From Pristionchus mayeri (Eukaryota; Nematoda; Chromadorea; Rhabditida; Neodiplogasteridae), in the NCBI GenBank assembly GCA_036245805.1, contig BTRK01000002.1, positions 19,523,067-19,587,066 of the forward strand: a stretch of 64,000 nt of DNA, written 5' to 3'. A program made the position numbers and the translations under genes. The stretch's first letter is position 1; the number at the start of each line of letters is the position of its first letter. Positions 26,021 to 38,625 of the stretch are shown here, in pieces. The notes beneath the pieces were generated by a model. The model searched no databases. It was not told where the DNA came from and worked only from the letters and a program-made list of their open reading frames with translations.

Positions 26021-29000
26021 CTACTGAGTGGGGAGGGGATGTCTGTACACGGGAAAGATCAAGGAGAGACAATTAGATATGCAACTTAGGAGTGAGGATC
26101 TTCTAGTGAGAGTGAGAGCATCCTCATTAGGGTCACTCCATTAAAATTACTTACGATGATTCGACGTTGAGATAGAGGGGCGAGATCCTCTGTGGAGAAG
26201 GATACATCGAGGTCGGAGTCGGGAATACAGTAGAAGATGAAGATGCCGTCTGAGTGAGAGTGGATGAGGGGGGGGGGGAGAAGGAAGGGAACTCACGAGG
26301 GGAGAAGGAGAGGGACGGGAGTTGTTCGTGTAGAGGAGATATCGAAGGATGTCCGAGAGAGAGACAGAGGCCACGAGCGATTCAGAGGGGGAGAGGATGA
26401 AGATACAACGGGAGTGATGAGTCAACAACAGACTGTCCAGCATCTCAAAACACCCATCATAACCAATGATTTATCTACCCCCCCCCCCCCCCTCCCCACT
26501 GCTAGTCATATCAATGTTTGAGGATGCGTGGAGTGAGTAAGTGGATATCCCCTCACCTTGCCAACTCGATCATCCTCGAATGCGAAGACTGCCCTCGGTC
26601 TGCCAGATATGTTCAGTGCCTCTTCCACGGTGCACGAGGAGAAGAAGGCCTGGACGATCCTCTTCCTCCTCCCCTCTCTCTCCCTCTCCCCCACCTGTGC
26701 ATCTGGTATTCCTCTGAGTGCCGTGGCCAGATCACTCTTGCAGATCACATCCACTGCTTTCCCCTCTCCATCCAACACTGGCAGCGAAGAGAGACGATGG
26801 CCAAGCATGTACTCGATCACTGTGCTCAGTGTCGATGTTATCGATACCTAAGGGCATCCATTGGCAGGGGAGGGGTATGGTATTCTCACCGTGGTCACGC
26901 CACCCTCCCAATTGCCCACTCCTGCTGCTCGGATGCTCATTGACAGCCATTGAGCGAAGTGCAGAGAACGATTCTGAAGGATCCTCTGATGTATGGTCGT
27001 AGAAGGGGAGGGGAGGGGAGGGGAGGGAGGGAGAGGGGGGAGAGGGGAGGAGAGGGAAGGAGAGGGGGGAGAGGGGAGGAGAGGGAAGGAGAGGGAAGGA
27101 GCACTCACTTGCTTGTGGATGGCCTGCAGTACTCTCTTGATGGTGAGTAGATACATCACATCGCCCGTCCACTCATCTACCACTCCTATTCTATGAACTC
27201 GGTTGGAGATGAACTCGAAACACGCGTCCAGCATTCTGACATCCAATGAATAGATCGAGAAGGGGAGGAGGAATCTCACTTGGTGGTACTGGGAAGGAGG
27301 ACGAGTTGATTGGAGGAGAGCAACTCATTGACACTCCCATCCTCACTCGCAGACTCACTCTGAAGATACACGAGGAAGTCCGTCCAACTAACGATGGAGA
27401 TCACCTGCGATGAGAGAAGAGACGAGAGACCCATATAAAACGTCAAAATAATCGTAATAATTATTCAAGGCCCTGATAACACTGCAACGACATCTCGTCA
27501 TTTGCCCTCTATCGAAAGCGAAATAAAACAATTTTTGGGACTTTCCTACTTCCGTACTAGGCTCCGCCCCCCTGCCCACGCCTACTTGCTGACTACATAG
27601 CCTTAATCAGGCAAAGCCTAAGCCTAAGCAGTCTAAGCCGATTACTAAGTAAGTAAAACCCGTGTCTAAGCGGGCGAAGCCAGACCCTAAGCAATATTAT
27701 TATGGGGGAGGGGCGGAGGGGGCGGAGCCTAGTACGGAGGTAGGAAAGTGCCCAATTTTTTTAGGATATTCACAACTTGTGGAAAAGTTATGGGTGTTTT
27801 TTTCTCAAATAATGAGGACAAAAATGATATAGCATATCGTTATCATACTTTCAGAATATAATGATCAGGAATAATGATGACGATCGTTTTGGTGTTTTGG
27901 GCATGTCTCTAGCATGCATAGAAGCTGAGTTCTTAAATTTCGGCCTTGTTTGTGCAGCGGCGACCAAAGGTGCGACATGCAACTTTCCGAAATTCACCCA
28001 ACCCCTTGCCCGCATATGGATGGCTTGCACATGGAAGAAAAAAATCCAGAAATAGGACAGCTGACGGCCACCATAATTTAAGCACCAAAATCTATGATGA
28101 ATTGCCCGTCGAATTTAAAGTTGATATTTTTCCTGAGTAAAAATGACGCATCTTACTGAAATTTTTTCCCGGAAATTTATTGGCGACTTCACAAACACAA
28201 TAAATATTAGAATGAACTCACTTTGTTGAGTGTCGAATCCCACACCAGCCCTGCTCCCACTTTGTTCTCGTAGACGGCAGAGAAGGCTTTTCCCACCTAC
28301 GAGTGATTGGCCATCCATCCCCCCTTCCCTTCCCACCTTCATCTCTCGATCGATCACGATTACTGTCGAGGCAGGCGGTGCTAATTCATAGCAATCAACC
28401 ACACTCATATACTGTCTGTACGCATCACTCGTCGAATCTGTGATACCGTACTCCTTCCTCCCTTCCCTCCAGGAATCACACTCACCTACGGATCCGACCA
28501 CATCCACAGTAAGCGGCCTCGAAGTTTTCCTCATAATGACTAGATCCTGCAATGTCATGTGACTGATTACTCTCTCATCCCATTCCCTTCCTCCCAACCC
28601 CCATTATCTAAGATACGACGAGTAAACACTGCCATGAATGGGAAAGAGAGAGGAGTCCTCTCTCCATCCCTCTCCTCTTCCTCACCGAACTATTGCTCCT
28701 CGGTCGGAATGATAATTCGTCTCCGTACATATCTTGTGCCTCTTCTGCTTCCCTCACATCGTTCTCCTCATCCACTCTCACCTTCAATCACTCCTTCTTC
28801 ATCCCATCTCTCCCCAAGGGGAAAGAGGGGGGGGGGGGCTCGTACCTGACTCCTCCTCATCAGACCCTTCTTCAATGATGACACTGCATTCGCACCGAAA
28901 CTCTCACTTCTCGGCCTGAATCGAGAGTGGAGAGTATATGGACGGGAAGAGTTAGTTAGTCACAATCTCCAGCTTATCCCCGATCCCTCCGGAATAGGCG

Positions 29001-30209
29001 GATGGAATGAGTAGCGGTCTCTGACCTCATCACTAGATCTCTAATCCCATTAAGTATCGATGGAGGTCTGGCTACACTTCCCGAGTAGTGACGACGACGA
29101 GAAGAAGAAGACAATGGAGACAAGGAACACGAATCTGCAATCCACTCACTTCCATCTAACGTATCAACAAGGAAGAGACTACACCACTCTTTCAGCTACT
29201 CCTATGATTAGTGGGACTGAGCATGAACGAGAACCTCGTTGGCACTCCAATGGGACGGCATCCATCGGAGAGGAAGAGAGAGAAAGAAGATGGGAGAGGA
29301 AGAAGGGAAGGGGATGAGATAGAAAGGTCCTTCTCTCTTCTGACTCCACTATGAAATACAGTAAACAACTGGGGAAATATAGGGAAAAACAGGGGGATGA
29401 CACTTCCCCGATTGATGAGGAAGAACAAATAAGGGAATGGGAAGAATTCGGATGTCCTCCTGTCTCTCCTCTCCCCCATCTCACGTCGATCACTCATCTC
29501 TCTCTACACATGCCATATAGCTTGCAGCATTCTTGAAAACTACGACCATTATTGTATTTGCCTTCTGTTTCTGTGTGGTCGCAAGCGTGACTTTAGAGGG
29601 TTTCTATTTTTGCAAAGAGAGGGAAAAGTAAGTGCTCCAAATAGACAGTGGAGAAGAGGAGGAGGAGGGCGAGAGAGTGGAGGGAGGGAATGGACAGGTG
29701 GGAGAGTGCTTCCCCTTCCCTCACTGCGTCGATGGGCAGAGGGTAAATATAGGAAAAAAAAGAAGGAAGGAAAAAAGAAAGTACTCCCTCACTCCAATAA
29801 CAGCAGAAAGGGGCCGAGAAGTGAGAGAGTCAATGGATGACAACAAGACAGAGGGAGACATCCAACCACCCAGGGAGAATACAATGTCAATGGTCATCCC
29901 TCCGTGGCATTCCATCTCACAATGAGATATGTGTATGTTCAGTCTACTCACCACTGACTCCTTCTGTCTCCTTGCCTACGTTGTTGTTATTCGAGTAGGG
30001 CGAACCCGTTTCCGACTCTTGTCTACCTGAAATTAACCATCAACATAGACATTAACTACTGTCTCTTGTATGAGGTTACAACTATTGGAATGAGTTTATC
30101 AACGCTGTTCTCCTAGTGGAGGAGATAAGGGCGAACCCGAGAAAGAGGGGGTGGCTGAGGGCCTCGCGTATCTGTAGACATTCTGAGGCGTCCCCGAGAC
30201 AGACGACAT
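26021..30209 (-). CDS. aakg: AMP-activated protein kinase gamma subunit (four CBS motifs)
   Basis: Minus-strand exons: 30104-30209, 29952-30026, 29026-29134, 28846-28915, 28686-28766, 28486-28546, 28337-28437, 28222-28296, 27280-27404, 27109-27235, 26890-26985, 26695-26847, 26557-26649, 26297-26443, 26155-26249, 26021-26042. Total 1536 nt, 511 aa. Residues 1-165 are a Ser-rich, basic, probably disordered N-terminal extension. The regulatory part follows, with CBS landmarks in order: SVVDCYELAPPASTVIVID, VSWTDFLVYL, RIGVVDEWTGDVMYLLT, RLSSLPVLDGEGKAVDV, TVEEALN, VSLSDILRYLL. AMPK gamma binds AMP/ADP/ATP and activates the kinase when energy is low. The short C-terminal tail is Pro/Ser-rich. A TTCCAG 13 nt upstream of the ATG suggests trans-splicing. 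Two acceptors are GAG (28766 and 26443 sides). The last two small exons are less certain. Confidence 0.92.
27001..27101. repeat. GGGGA-type minisatellite
   Basis: Imperfect tandem units of GGGGAGGGGAGAGGGAAGGA type in an intron of the AMPK gamma gene; on the coding strand it is a long pyrimidine tract just after the donor at 27108. Confidence 0.85.
27538..27760. repeat. inverted repeat in the AMPK gamma intron
   Basis: GACTTTCCTACTTCCGTACT at 27540 pairs with AGTACGGAGGTAGGAAAGT at about 27732; GGCTCCGCC also pairs. Inside are repeated AGCCTAAGC blocks. The surrounding 817-nt intron (27405-28221) also has a copy of a dispersed repeat near 27840-27960 that resembles parts of 36955-37020 and 39310-39365. 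Confidence 0.65.
29135..29951 (-). other. 817-nt intron of the AMPK gamma gene
   Basis: Purine-rich on the plus strand. No exon fits the flanking phases. The plus-strand frames here are low-complexity shadows. Confidence 0.5.
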
Positions 30210-30224
30210 CCACAGGACAACCCT

Positions 30225-31555
30225 GGAATGAAAGAGTGGAGGGAGAAGGGGGGAAGGGAGGAGGGGGGGGGGGCAGGAGCATCCAGCCAGATGGAGGAAG
30301 GGGAGAGCGGGCAGAGAGCAACTAGAAAATGAGGAAGACATAATATAATAAGGAATGTATGAATACATAATGCGCTTGTCCTCTTACAACGAGAAATCCC
30401 CCCACACACGCGCGAATCATATCGAGAAATGGGAAGAAGCTGGTAGGATGACAAGAGGAGAGATGGAGAGGGCAACGGAGAAGAGAAATAAACACATGGA
30501 TTACAATGAGAAAAGGATAAGACTTCGAAGTACATTGATATAGAGATATCACCATTAAATGTTAAGCAATACCCTAGATAATTTCCTTCAGTATTCAAGA
30601 GAGAATTGTCAAACTGGAGGTAATGGACTCTTGGTCTAGAAATGAATGACCTAAGCAGTGAGAGTATTAAAGGAGAAGGATATGATCCGTCTGGAAAGAG
30701 AGATGAGAATGGAGAAAGTGCAGAGAAAGAGGGCAGGACTTGCATCGAGAGAGAGAGAGAGAGAGAGGGCATACAAATAGAATTGGGGAAAAGACGAAGA
30801 TTCCATCTAGAGAACCGAAAGATAACGGAAGGGGAAGAATAGGATCAATCTCAAGAGATGATCAAGATTTTAGAAGGTAGTCGATAACTGAGGCTAATAC
30901 TCATAGAGTACATCGAGATGAAAAACAACACGTATAGATGGGAATGAGATACGGGTAATTTCTCTATCCTGCCTCTGTAATTGGGATTAACGAGCATGGC
31001 AATGGTGAGATCACTTGATGTCGGATAATTGGATCTTTGAAAAAAGTAGATGCTGATGCATTGAAATGACACTTCGGGGGGTATGGTACATGTAAGAGGA
31101 TCAAACAACATTCGAAAATACAAGTAAATGCCTTCAATCGTAAAATCGATATGAATAGACTACTGCTGGGCAAGGGGGTGGTAGAGACAAAATGGAGTCG
31201 AATTCTTATCAATTAGTACTGGAGAGAGATAAGAGATGGAAGTTCCCAGAGTGCAAAACATCCCAGAGAATAGATATATCAACGACGAAGGGGCAGCGGA
31301 GATCGAGTTGAAAAAATAAAGAAGATACGGAATGATGGTCGCTCAACAGGGATAGCTGGAAGGAATAGATTTAATGGAATGGAGACAAGAGGGAGAGCAG
31401 ATGCACTATAGAGGGAAGAGTAAACGCCATCCTATGCACACTCCCATTCAATAATAGGCACCGCACACTAATTGGTTGTACAGCAGCATACGGTATCTCC
31501 AATAAGGAGTAGATGAGTAACTAACGAGAAAAACACACGATATCGAGTTGATAAC
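30225..31555. other. intergenic region, no gene seen
   Basis: Purine-rich plus strand with a G run at 30263-30273 and a GA microsatellite near 30750-30768. Minus-strand frames such as the one at 30322-30772 are Ser/Leu-rich products of low-complexity DNA. It is upstream of the AMPK gamma gene and presumably contains its promoter. Confidence 0.45.
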
Positions 31556-31558
31556 TTG

Positions 31559-31564
31559 TTTATT
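31559..31564 (-). terminator. polyadenylation signal AATAAA
   Basis: AATAAA on the minus strand, 52 nt downstream of the stop codon of the tetraspanin-like gene, a normal nematode 3' UTR distance. Confidence 0.6.
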
Positions 31565-31615
31565 CCTTGATATGGATTAGAATGTGTATCATGTGAAGAT
31601 GGAGACTTGGCTTGT

Positions 31616-32434
31616 TCACTTGGCCTTCTCAGCTTCTCCAATCACTACTCTCACTTTGTATCGTGAGTAGTAGTCATGGAAGAGTGCGATTAATGCAGTG
31701 GACAGCATCACTGCCTGCACTATTCCGAGAGTCCCCACGATTCCCATCGTGACCATGCTCTGCAACCATCAATCAGTTCCATAAATAAGTGATAGCACCT
31801 TGGATGAAAGGGAGTGCATCTTATCCTCGCCCCACAGACGGAGCAGCCCATCTGTGCAAGCCGACGTCTAAATGAATACATTCATATTGATAGAACGAAT
31901 GAGATCACCTTGCAACAACATACAGTAGCGGGTAGGTAGGATGCCTTGCTGAGGACAGTAGTATTGGCACATTTAGGTTCCTCTGATCGAGACTTACAGA
32001 AACTGAAAAAAAAATTTCAGTTAAAATGATATGAGTGAGAGTACCTCCCAACCGAAAACGTTTGTCTATATGTTGCCTTTACAGGCTCCATTAAATGCTT
32101 TGACGAGTTCATCTGGCAATGTTAGCTTCAATTTAAGCAAAGATTGCGCAATTAAGTACCGAGTATTCAATGAAGACACCGTGGTCGTCAGGGATGCATC
32201 CTGAGATCCATCCAAAGTTAGTGAAGACGACAGCGCATGATTGAGAAGAAGAAAAAATGCATGGATGGTAATTCTAAGAGGGAACGGATATGAAACAACA
32301 GAAGAGACAACCTGACTTCATTCTCAGTGATATTTTCGCAGTGGTGCGAATCGAGTACTTTGGAAACTTGTTCCTTATTCTGGAGTTTGTTTTGATTGAG
32401 ACAATATCCGTCTCGGTCGGAAGGAGTCCAACCA
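31616..32434 (-). CDS. tetraspanin-like membrane protein, C-terminal part (partial model)
   Basis: Minus-strand exons in phase: 32312-32434, 32160-32200, 32077-32125, 31909-31982, 31799-31867, 31616-31759. They encode a basic stretch, then a Cys-rich presumed extracellular loop (ACK, KCANTT, VCCCKTSACTDG), a final hydrophobic segment of about 25 residues (MGIVGTLGIVQAVMLSTALIAL) and a short charged tail ending EKAK. One transmembrane helix after a Cys-rich loop resembles the end of tetraspanins, but the CCG signature is not present, so the family is tentative. The exon ending at 32077 needs a GC donor. Hydrophobic minus-strand sequence at 32570-32640 could hold an upstream transmembrane exon, but I could not join it. 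It is divergent from the hyccin gene. Confidence 0.5.
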
Positions 32435-33014
32435 CTAAAGAATATAATATTATTAAGAAATTTCAAATAATTAGAGGTATTCAGAAGAAAACCATACACA
32501 GGCTTGCAGACAGAACATTCAGCGTTGAAGGCACAAATAGAGACAGCAAGTATGATACGACCGATGCGAAGGTGTGATTGCATCCACAATGAGCATTCCA
32601 AAAATGAATAATATGATGCAAAACCATATCGCATGAAGAGTTGAATACAAAATTTAGTCAATTTACGTAAATTAAGTTGAGAAAACAAGATATTCGATTA
32701 AAGTGCGCTCGTGCAATCGTATACAAACTTGTCGGAAAAAACATGCAACTACTCTAAAACCATCCCCCTCACAATCGCCAATGTGCAAATTCGTCTAGAA
32801 ATATTCAAAATCAATAAACAAAGTAAATTGCAGTGAATTTAAAATATACCGTAGTTAGAATATACCGTATTCATTAACTCTACTCGAAAATTACATCACA
32901 AACTAGTGCTGTCCTAGTCTCGAGAGGCTCTCTTCATGAAGCGTCATTTAACCTGCTTTTTAATGTTTACCATTACAAATGTTGCTATTTCAGTGCCTAA
33001 TCGCATGGGTAACA

Positions 33015-36000
33015 ATGAACTCAGAACAGATTCAAGATTATTTAACGGAATTGAGTGAACAACTTCTTCGTGAGAAGGTGAATTTAGAATTACGTTTTTT
33101 TAACCGTAAAAAACTTGTATGAATCCATTTTTAGCCATCATCTCGAAAGGAGGAAATTGAAGATACCAGGAAATTATTGACCAGGACAGAAAAGAATACT
33201 CGTTGCATCCTCTTCCACATCAAGCATAACTACGTTGACGTAGATTTAGTCCAACCGATTGTTGCTCAGATTCTCGCATTATATTACCGTGCAGGTCTGG
33301 CTTATTGTTCTCTTATATTTGAGTCGATCCTATCCAGGCGCTTTTCGTCAATATGCACTGCAATATATTCCTACATTCGTCGAACTATATTTGGTAGCAT
33401 CGAGCAAGAAACAATACAAGGTTCTCACTTCACAGGCAAGCGTATAATATCCATTTTCAGTCTTTATCTGTGTTTGAAACGTTTTTCCTGGCTATTTACA
33501 ATGAAGAAATTCTCGAGCCGACTCCTTCCAATGCATATGCAAAGAAAGTAAGGATGCAACAACCCATTCCACGTCTGTGGTGTCTTTTAGATCGAGGAAA
33601 TTCGCATTCCTTCTATCCGCTTCCCTTCCATCTATCACGATCCATCCAAGTTGAATACTGTACCCGAAATCACAACTCTGAAGCCTGGCAACAGTCCAAC
33701 TGTACAGGTAGGATATTTATAGTCTACAGATACATGCATATCCTCTTTCAGTCTACCGTGAGACTCGGACCGTATCCCACCATGGAGAGATTAAATGCCG
33801 AGAACAAATTCCTTATTCTATCGAGAATCATGAGATCGGTGAGTAGATTGACTATTTCACCATTGATTGTTCGTAGTAGGATATTGAGTTGACTTGAGGT
33901 GAATTCATCGCTCGCTTTTCTCTCTTCTGACGTCGTTGGTTCTTCCATCGCGCATGCTTCCATCATTATTTGTCTTTCTGGCTTTTCCGTGCCCGAGTCC
34001 GATCTACGAGTTAATATTCTTCCATCAAATACGCCTTCAGAAATAATTGAGGATGTATCAAAGTAAGTATGACTGTTCGGGAGGGGGGGGGGGGCGTATA
34101 CTATCCTTGCGCGCAAAGGCAACAGCTAATACAATTTTCCGTGATCAACAGCTCGCGCTATATTTGTTCTTAGGCATATCTGACCACGAGGAAACGAGTC
34201 TCGTTTGATATCGATGAATATAATATTCATACTATGTATTACCAGGTATTTCCTGTAAAACATGCAGGAACCGATGCGACAGAAAAATATTTTGGATCAT
34301 GATTTTCGCAAAAGTGTTTTGGGTTCAAAAATTCAGGTAATCCAGCTCCGTTCAGAGTCAGCTCTTAGTTATATCTTAGAATTAACATAAGGTTCATAAT
34401 AATTAATTGTTAACACGGGTCTCCTGTAAAAGTGCAGGAAAACGATTCACTTTTGCTACTAGAAAATATTTTGTGTCTCCGATTTCGATCTAACTTGGTT
34501 CGTAGACCCTATTGGGGGTTAGACTAAGGTCCATCCACCTGATTTGGTCGAATCTGCTCATTATCGATTTTTTTTATCTACCTGCTACAAGAGGCATAAC
34601 TCGGTCAATTTTGATCGTACAGCGAACTTTTTTTCCTCATTTCACTCGACTCGGTGAGTTCTACAATTGTCTCAACATCTACAAAAGGGAAGGAAGTCGT
34701 CTTCATGGTCATTTCCTCGAAAAACCGTTTTTCCGATCATGAAATCGATTGTTTGACCATCACGTATGTGAAATACAATGGTTTTTATTTCAAATATGGA
34801 TTCTACGCATAAAATTAGGGGGTGTATATGTTGATCATTTTTCATATCTCTGGCCCCTCACTATCGATTTAGTATGGGGGGAATATCGACTTTTCCGGAC
34901 GGTTATTTTTTGAAAAAAAAATCGTTTTTTGATCATATCTTGGTTCAAAGTGGTCCAATCGAGCATTCAAAAAATTCGATCGGCAGCTCTCAACGAGGCC
35001 TACCAATTCGGTTTAGTTCTTCCAGAAGCTAAAATTCTTCGTTTTCAAGTTATTTAACGAAAACTGTCGGAAAAAATGAAAAATTTAGATATTTCAGCAA
35101 CAAATATCGCATGAGAAGCATTCCCATACTTGTCTTGCATCTTAAACATATTTTGGGACATTTGAGATCATGATTCGAACCATTTTTCTACCCCTATCTG
35201 AATTGGCGCCCTTGCCGTTCAATAACTCCGGCGCGAGTTTCAAAAAATTGTTCCTTTCTGGGGGCCTTTAAGTTGTAAGGGATAATGTAAGATTTTCTTC
35301 AAGTTTTTCCCCAGGAAAACGGTTCGAATCATAATCTCAAATGTCCCAAAATATGTTTAAGATGCAAGACAAGTGTGGGAATGCTTCTCATGCGATATTT
35401 GTTGCTGAAATATCTAAATTTTTCATTTTTTCCCACAAAAATAAAAATGCTTATATTTACATGTGAGCTAAATATTATCGAAACCACTAAGAAATAGCAA
35501 ATCAGTAAGCGATGACTTCAGATTTGTTCTTATGGTTAATCGTCCATCTGGCTTTCACCCTAATTGTATGCAACTCAGGAAAGCGCGAATCATGGTCTCC
35601 TCCCAACTACTTCTCGAGTTGGTCTCGGGAGTGTATCTTGCTCTGTACAATGGATCGGCCGAGATGGCTCTGCGTGCTCTGGATGCCATCCATCAGAGAG
35701 CCCAGTATGAGTTCCTCCCCCATATTCTGCTGGTGAGACAGGAACACCAACGGATTCTCCATCTACTATTTATGTTTATCAGATGACTAACTCTATTCGT
35801 AATTCGTTGATGGAGGGGGGTCATTCGGGAGAACGGCGAGAGGAATTCATGCTAGGAAGAGCCAAGGTAAATGTGTACGATGTCCGTCTTCGAAAAACAT
35901 ATAAGGGGGGTCTATTAGAGGGAGGCAAATTTACAAACTAGTTTATGAGTTTTTTGAGTTGTAATAATTGCACTTGGGTTCAATTATTGCACTGTAATAT

Positions 36001-38625
36001 TTGGTCGCTTGTTCAATTATTACAAAATTATTTGATACTTGTAAAAATGATTTTAACGCATTTTTAAAGGTATCAAAAATTTGTAATAATCGAACGAGCG
36101 ACCAAATATTACTCGTGAAAATTGAACGAAGTTCAATTATTGCAAAATTTGAACTAGTTCGTAAATTCGCCACCCTATAATAGACTCCCCTTATATGTAT
36201 GGCATTGTCCTAGTGCCGGCTTTTCTGAATTTTCCGGTTTTTTAAACCATACTGTTCCCAAACATATCAGCTCTCAAACTGTTCCCAAACATATCAGCTC
36301 TCAACAGCAAATTCAGAAAAAAAATGTTTTCATCACACAGGAAATTTGTTGTCACCTAAATCACTGACTTTTATCGCAAAAAAATTAATTAAGGATCAAT
36401 GGAGGTAATTTATTCAGATTATTTATCACATGTCCCTTGTACTCCTAACCTCTTGAAAACATTTAAACTGCCCAATTATAAACTGCCTAACCTCTTGAAA
36501 ACATTTAAACTGCCCAACGAGCATCTAAGAACGAGTAAATTATACGAGTAAGTATCTAAGATTGCTGAACCATCCCATAATCTCAGACCTCTCTCTTCCT
36601 TAATAACTCTGGAGATTCCTCCTCCACTGTATGACTTTTCAAAATCAAGTTCGTTTTATGGGCGAGAGAGTGCAGACGACGAGAGCGCGTAAACAGGGTG
36701 TTTGGTGTTTCCGGACCCAAGTATACCTCGGAAAAACGCACGGCACGGGCAGAAAAAACATCCAATCGCTCTAAAAATTTGGGAATCAGATCATCAATAC
36801 ATTTTGAACATTTCTATGCTAAAACCAAATTTTTATCCACATTTCCCACAAAGTTATGGATGTCCAAAAAATGATCATACAAAAAAGCGATTTTTTAATG
36901 CCCTGAGGGCAAATTATGAGATCTTGTGTTCATATTCTCAGGATAATCTGGACTCATGATGCCGATCATTTTGGTGCCTTGAAATTTTCGATACCTCTGC
37001 GGACGCAAGTTTGAGCGAATCTTACGAAAAATCAGAAAGGATGCTATCTTCCAATTAGCGAAATTTTCAATCTATTCGGGGCCTACTTCAGCTTTTCTGC
37101 TGAGCTGGATGATTAGAATTCTATATTGTAAAATTTGAAACACCCAAACACGTGAAAAATCGATGCTGAAAAAATCGATTTTTCAAAAGGTAGCAAAATT
37201 CTAGTTTCTCATTGCCATATTACGTCTAACATCGTATAACTTCCAATGCTACCAACTAACATCATACAAAGATTTAGAGAATCGCATGCAGAGAGATTTT
37301 ATTCTTGTCGTAGTCACAATCTCTCAAATATCGTTAAAAAAGTCAAAATATACCCTAATAAAAATTTTTCTTTTATTTTTTTGCCTAGCGCATATTGAGT
37401 CGAACTTTCATTTATTGGAAAGAAAACCCGGGATGGTCGCCGGCATTTCAGTGAAAACATTTAATTTTCGTCCTAGATACAGCTTTTTCGACCGTAATAT
37501 TTTTATACTTCGTCCTCCGGAGAAGTCTCCGACATAAAAGTTGTTTGAAATAATTTTCCGCACATTTTGAGTACCTTGCCATCTCTCTAGCTCATCTGGG
37601 AGCTGAGATACAGCACAACCAGGTGCAAAACCGGAAAATTCCTTAAAGCCGGCTCTGGAACCAATGACCTATATTTTTCGAAATCTTCTATCCTGGGTAT
37701 TCTCCCACCATAATCTGGACCAAATCAGGCATACAAATTTTGAAAATGTTCCTGGGTAGTCAATATTTCATCCACTGACTCACGTGTTAAATTTTAAATA
37801 TACGGTATGGCCAGGAGAAATTTCCTAAAAGTTGGCTTTGGTACCATTGACCTATATTTTTAGAAATAGTCTTTCCTGGAAATTCTTACACCATGATATG
37901 CATCAGATGAGGCAGAAAAAGTTCGAGAATATTCCGCGGATCAGATTTTTATCCATTCATTCTTGATACTTGTGTTATGTTATTTCGTACGAAATTAGTG
38001 TAAATTTTTAAAATCATACTGCAAAAATTTAGAGCACTATTTTGGGATTGAGGGGAGTTATGTGCCGTAGAATGAAAGGGGGAGGGGATAGTTACTACGG
38101 AATCATTGTCATGTTTATTGTTTGAGGACAAAACAAAGAGACGAGAGCTGGTGACGAATGCATCGTTGAGAATGAAGAGACTCCCTGATGACATCCCTGT
38201 GATGGAAGTGAAAGAGAAGGAACACTCGGCACTCGAGGAATTCGTGGAGGGTGAGAGAAATGAGATAGAGAAGGGAAGGAAGAGGGGATCATTGAGGGGT
38301 CGATCACATGAAGAAGAAACTACAGTCTCATGCTCATAGACTGAAGCATCACAGAAGGAAGTCGACTTCTACTGATGAGGTAGAGAAAGAGAAGGCGGAA
38401 GACCCTGTGAATAGAGTTCATTCAGGAGATAGAACTACAGCCGATTCGGGAAGATTCTGTGATTGAAGAGAGTGGAAATGGGACGAATGACCGGCTAGAG
38501 AAGAGTGAGAGGTTAGTGTTCATATGTGATGAGTGTGACTGCCCTCTTGCAGAGGAACCTTCGCGAGGGAAGGAATCAGACACGCAGACAGCATATCGAG
38601 TTCAGCTAGAAGTGTCGATTGCTGA
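33015..38625 (+). CDS. hycc: hyccin / FAM126 family protein (PI4KA complex subunit)
   Basis: Exons 33015-33077, 33135-33294, 33338-33420, 33461-33547, 33591-33707, 33752-33838, 33899-34062, 35579-35732, 35783-35866, 38127-38250, 38297-38379, 38441-38511, 38553-38625 total 1350 nt, 449 aa. Family landmarks: ALQYIPTFVELYL, FETFFLAIYNEEI, IRFPSIYHDPS, LGPYPTMERLNAENKF, LELVSGVYLALYNG, ALRALDAIHQRAQYE, then a basic/Ser-rich disordered tail (VTNASLRMKR). FAM126 proteins bind TTC7 and stabilise the PI4KIIIalpha complex that makes PI4P at the plasma membrane. The human protein is longer in the tail. Introns 34063-35578 and 35867-38126 are large and full of repeats; the first eight introns are mostly about 40-60 nt. 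Acceptors at 33898, 38126 and 38296 end in GAG. A TTTCAG lies 21 nt upstream of the ATG. Confidence 0.9.
34063..35578 (+). repeat. repeat-filled intron of the hyccin gene
   Basis: A palindrome joins about 35055-35160 with 35320-35445 (GCATGAGAAGCATTCCCA with TGGGAATGCTTCTCATGC). A direct repeat (CCTGTAAAA...GCAGGAA) occurs at 34250 and 34423. Other parts have no gene. Confidence 0.65.
35867..38126 (+). repeat. 2.3-kb repeat-rich intron of the hyccin gene
   Basis: It holds an inverted repeat 35905-36190 (GGGGGGTCTATTA with TAATAGACTCCCC), a 29-bp tandem duplication at about 36247-36305, a tandem unit of about 50 bp at 36430-36520, and two direct copies of a unit of about 180 bp starting near 37625 and 37808 (each with TTGACCTATATTTTT-like core). 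No exon was found that would fit between the flanking phases. Confidence 0.6.

Noticed and set aside
25581..26072. 163-codon minus-strand frame
   Set aside because: It spans the intergenic gap; the AMPK gamma stop codon lies at 26021-26023 in another phase and no domain is visible.
26848..27279. Pro/Ser/Leu-rich minus-strand frames around 27000
   Set aside because: They read through a GGGGA minisatellite inside an intron; the true exons flank it in phase.
30113..30772. 219-codon minus-strand frame
   Set aside because: Only the last part overlaps a real exon of the AMPK gamma gene, and in a different phase; the rest is low-complexity Ser/Leu sequence.
36247..36520. CRISPR-like array
   Set aside because: Only two tandem copies of each unit, no regular unique spacers, and the host is a eukaryote.
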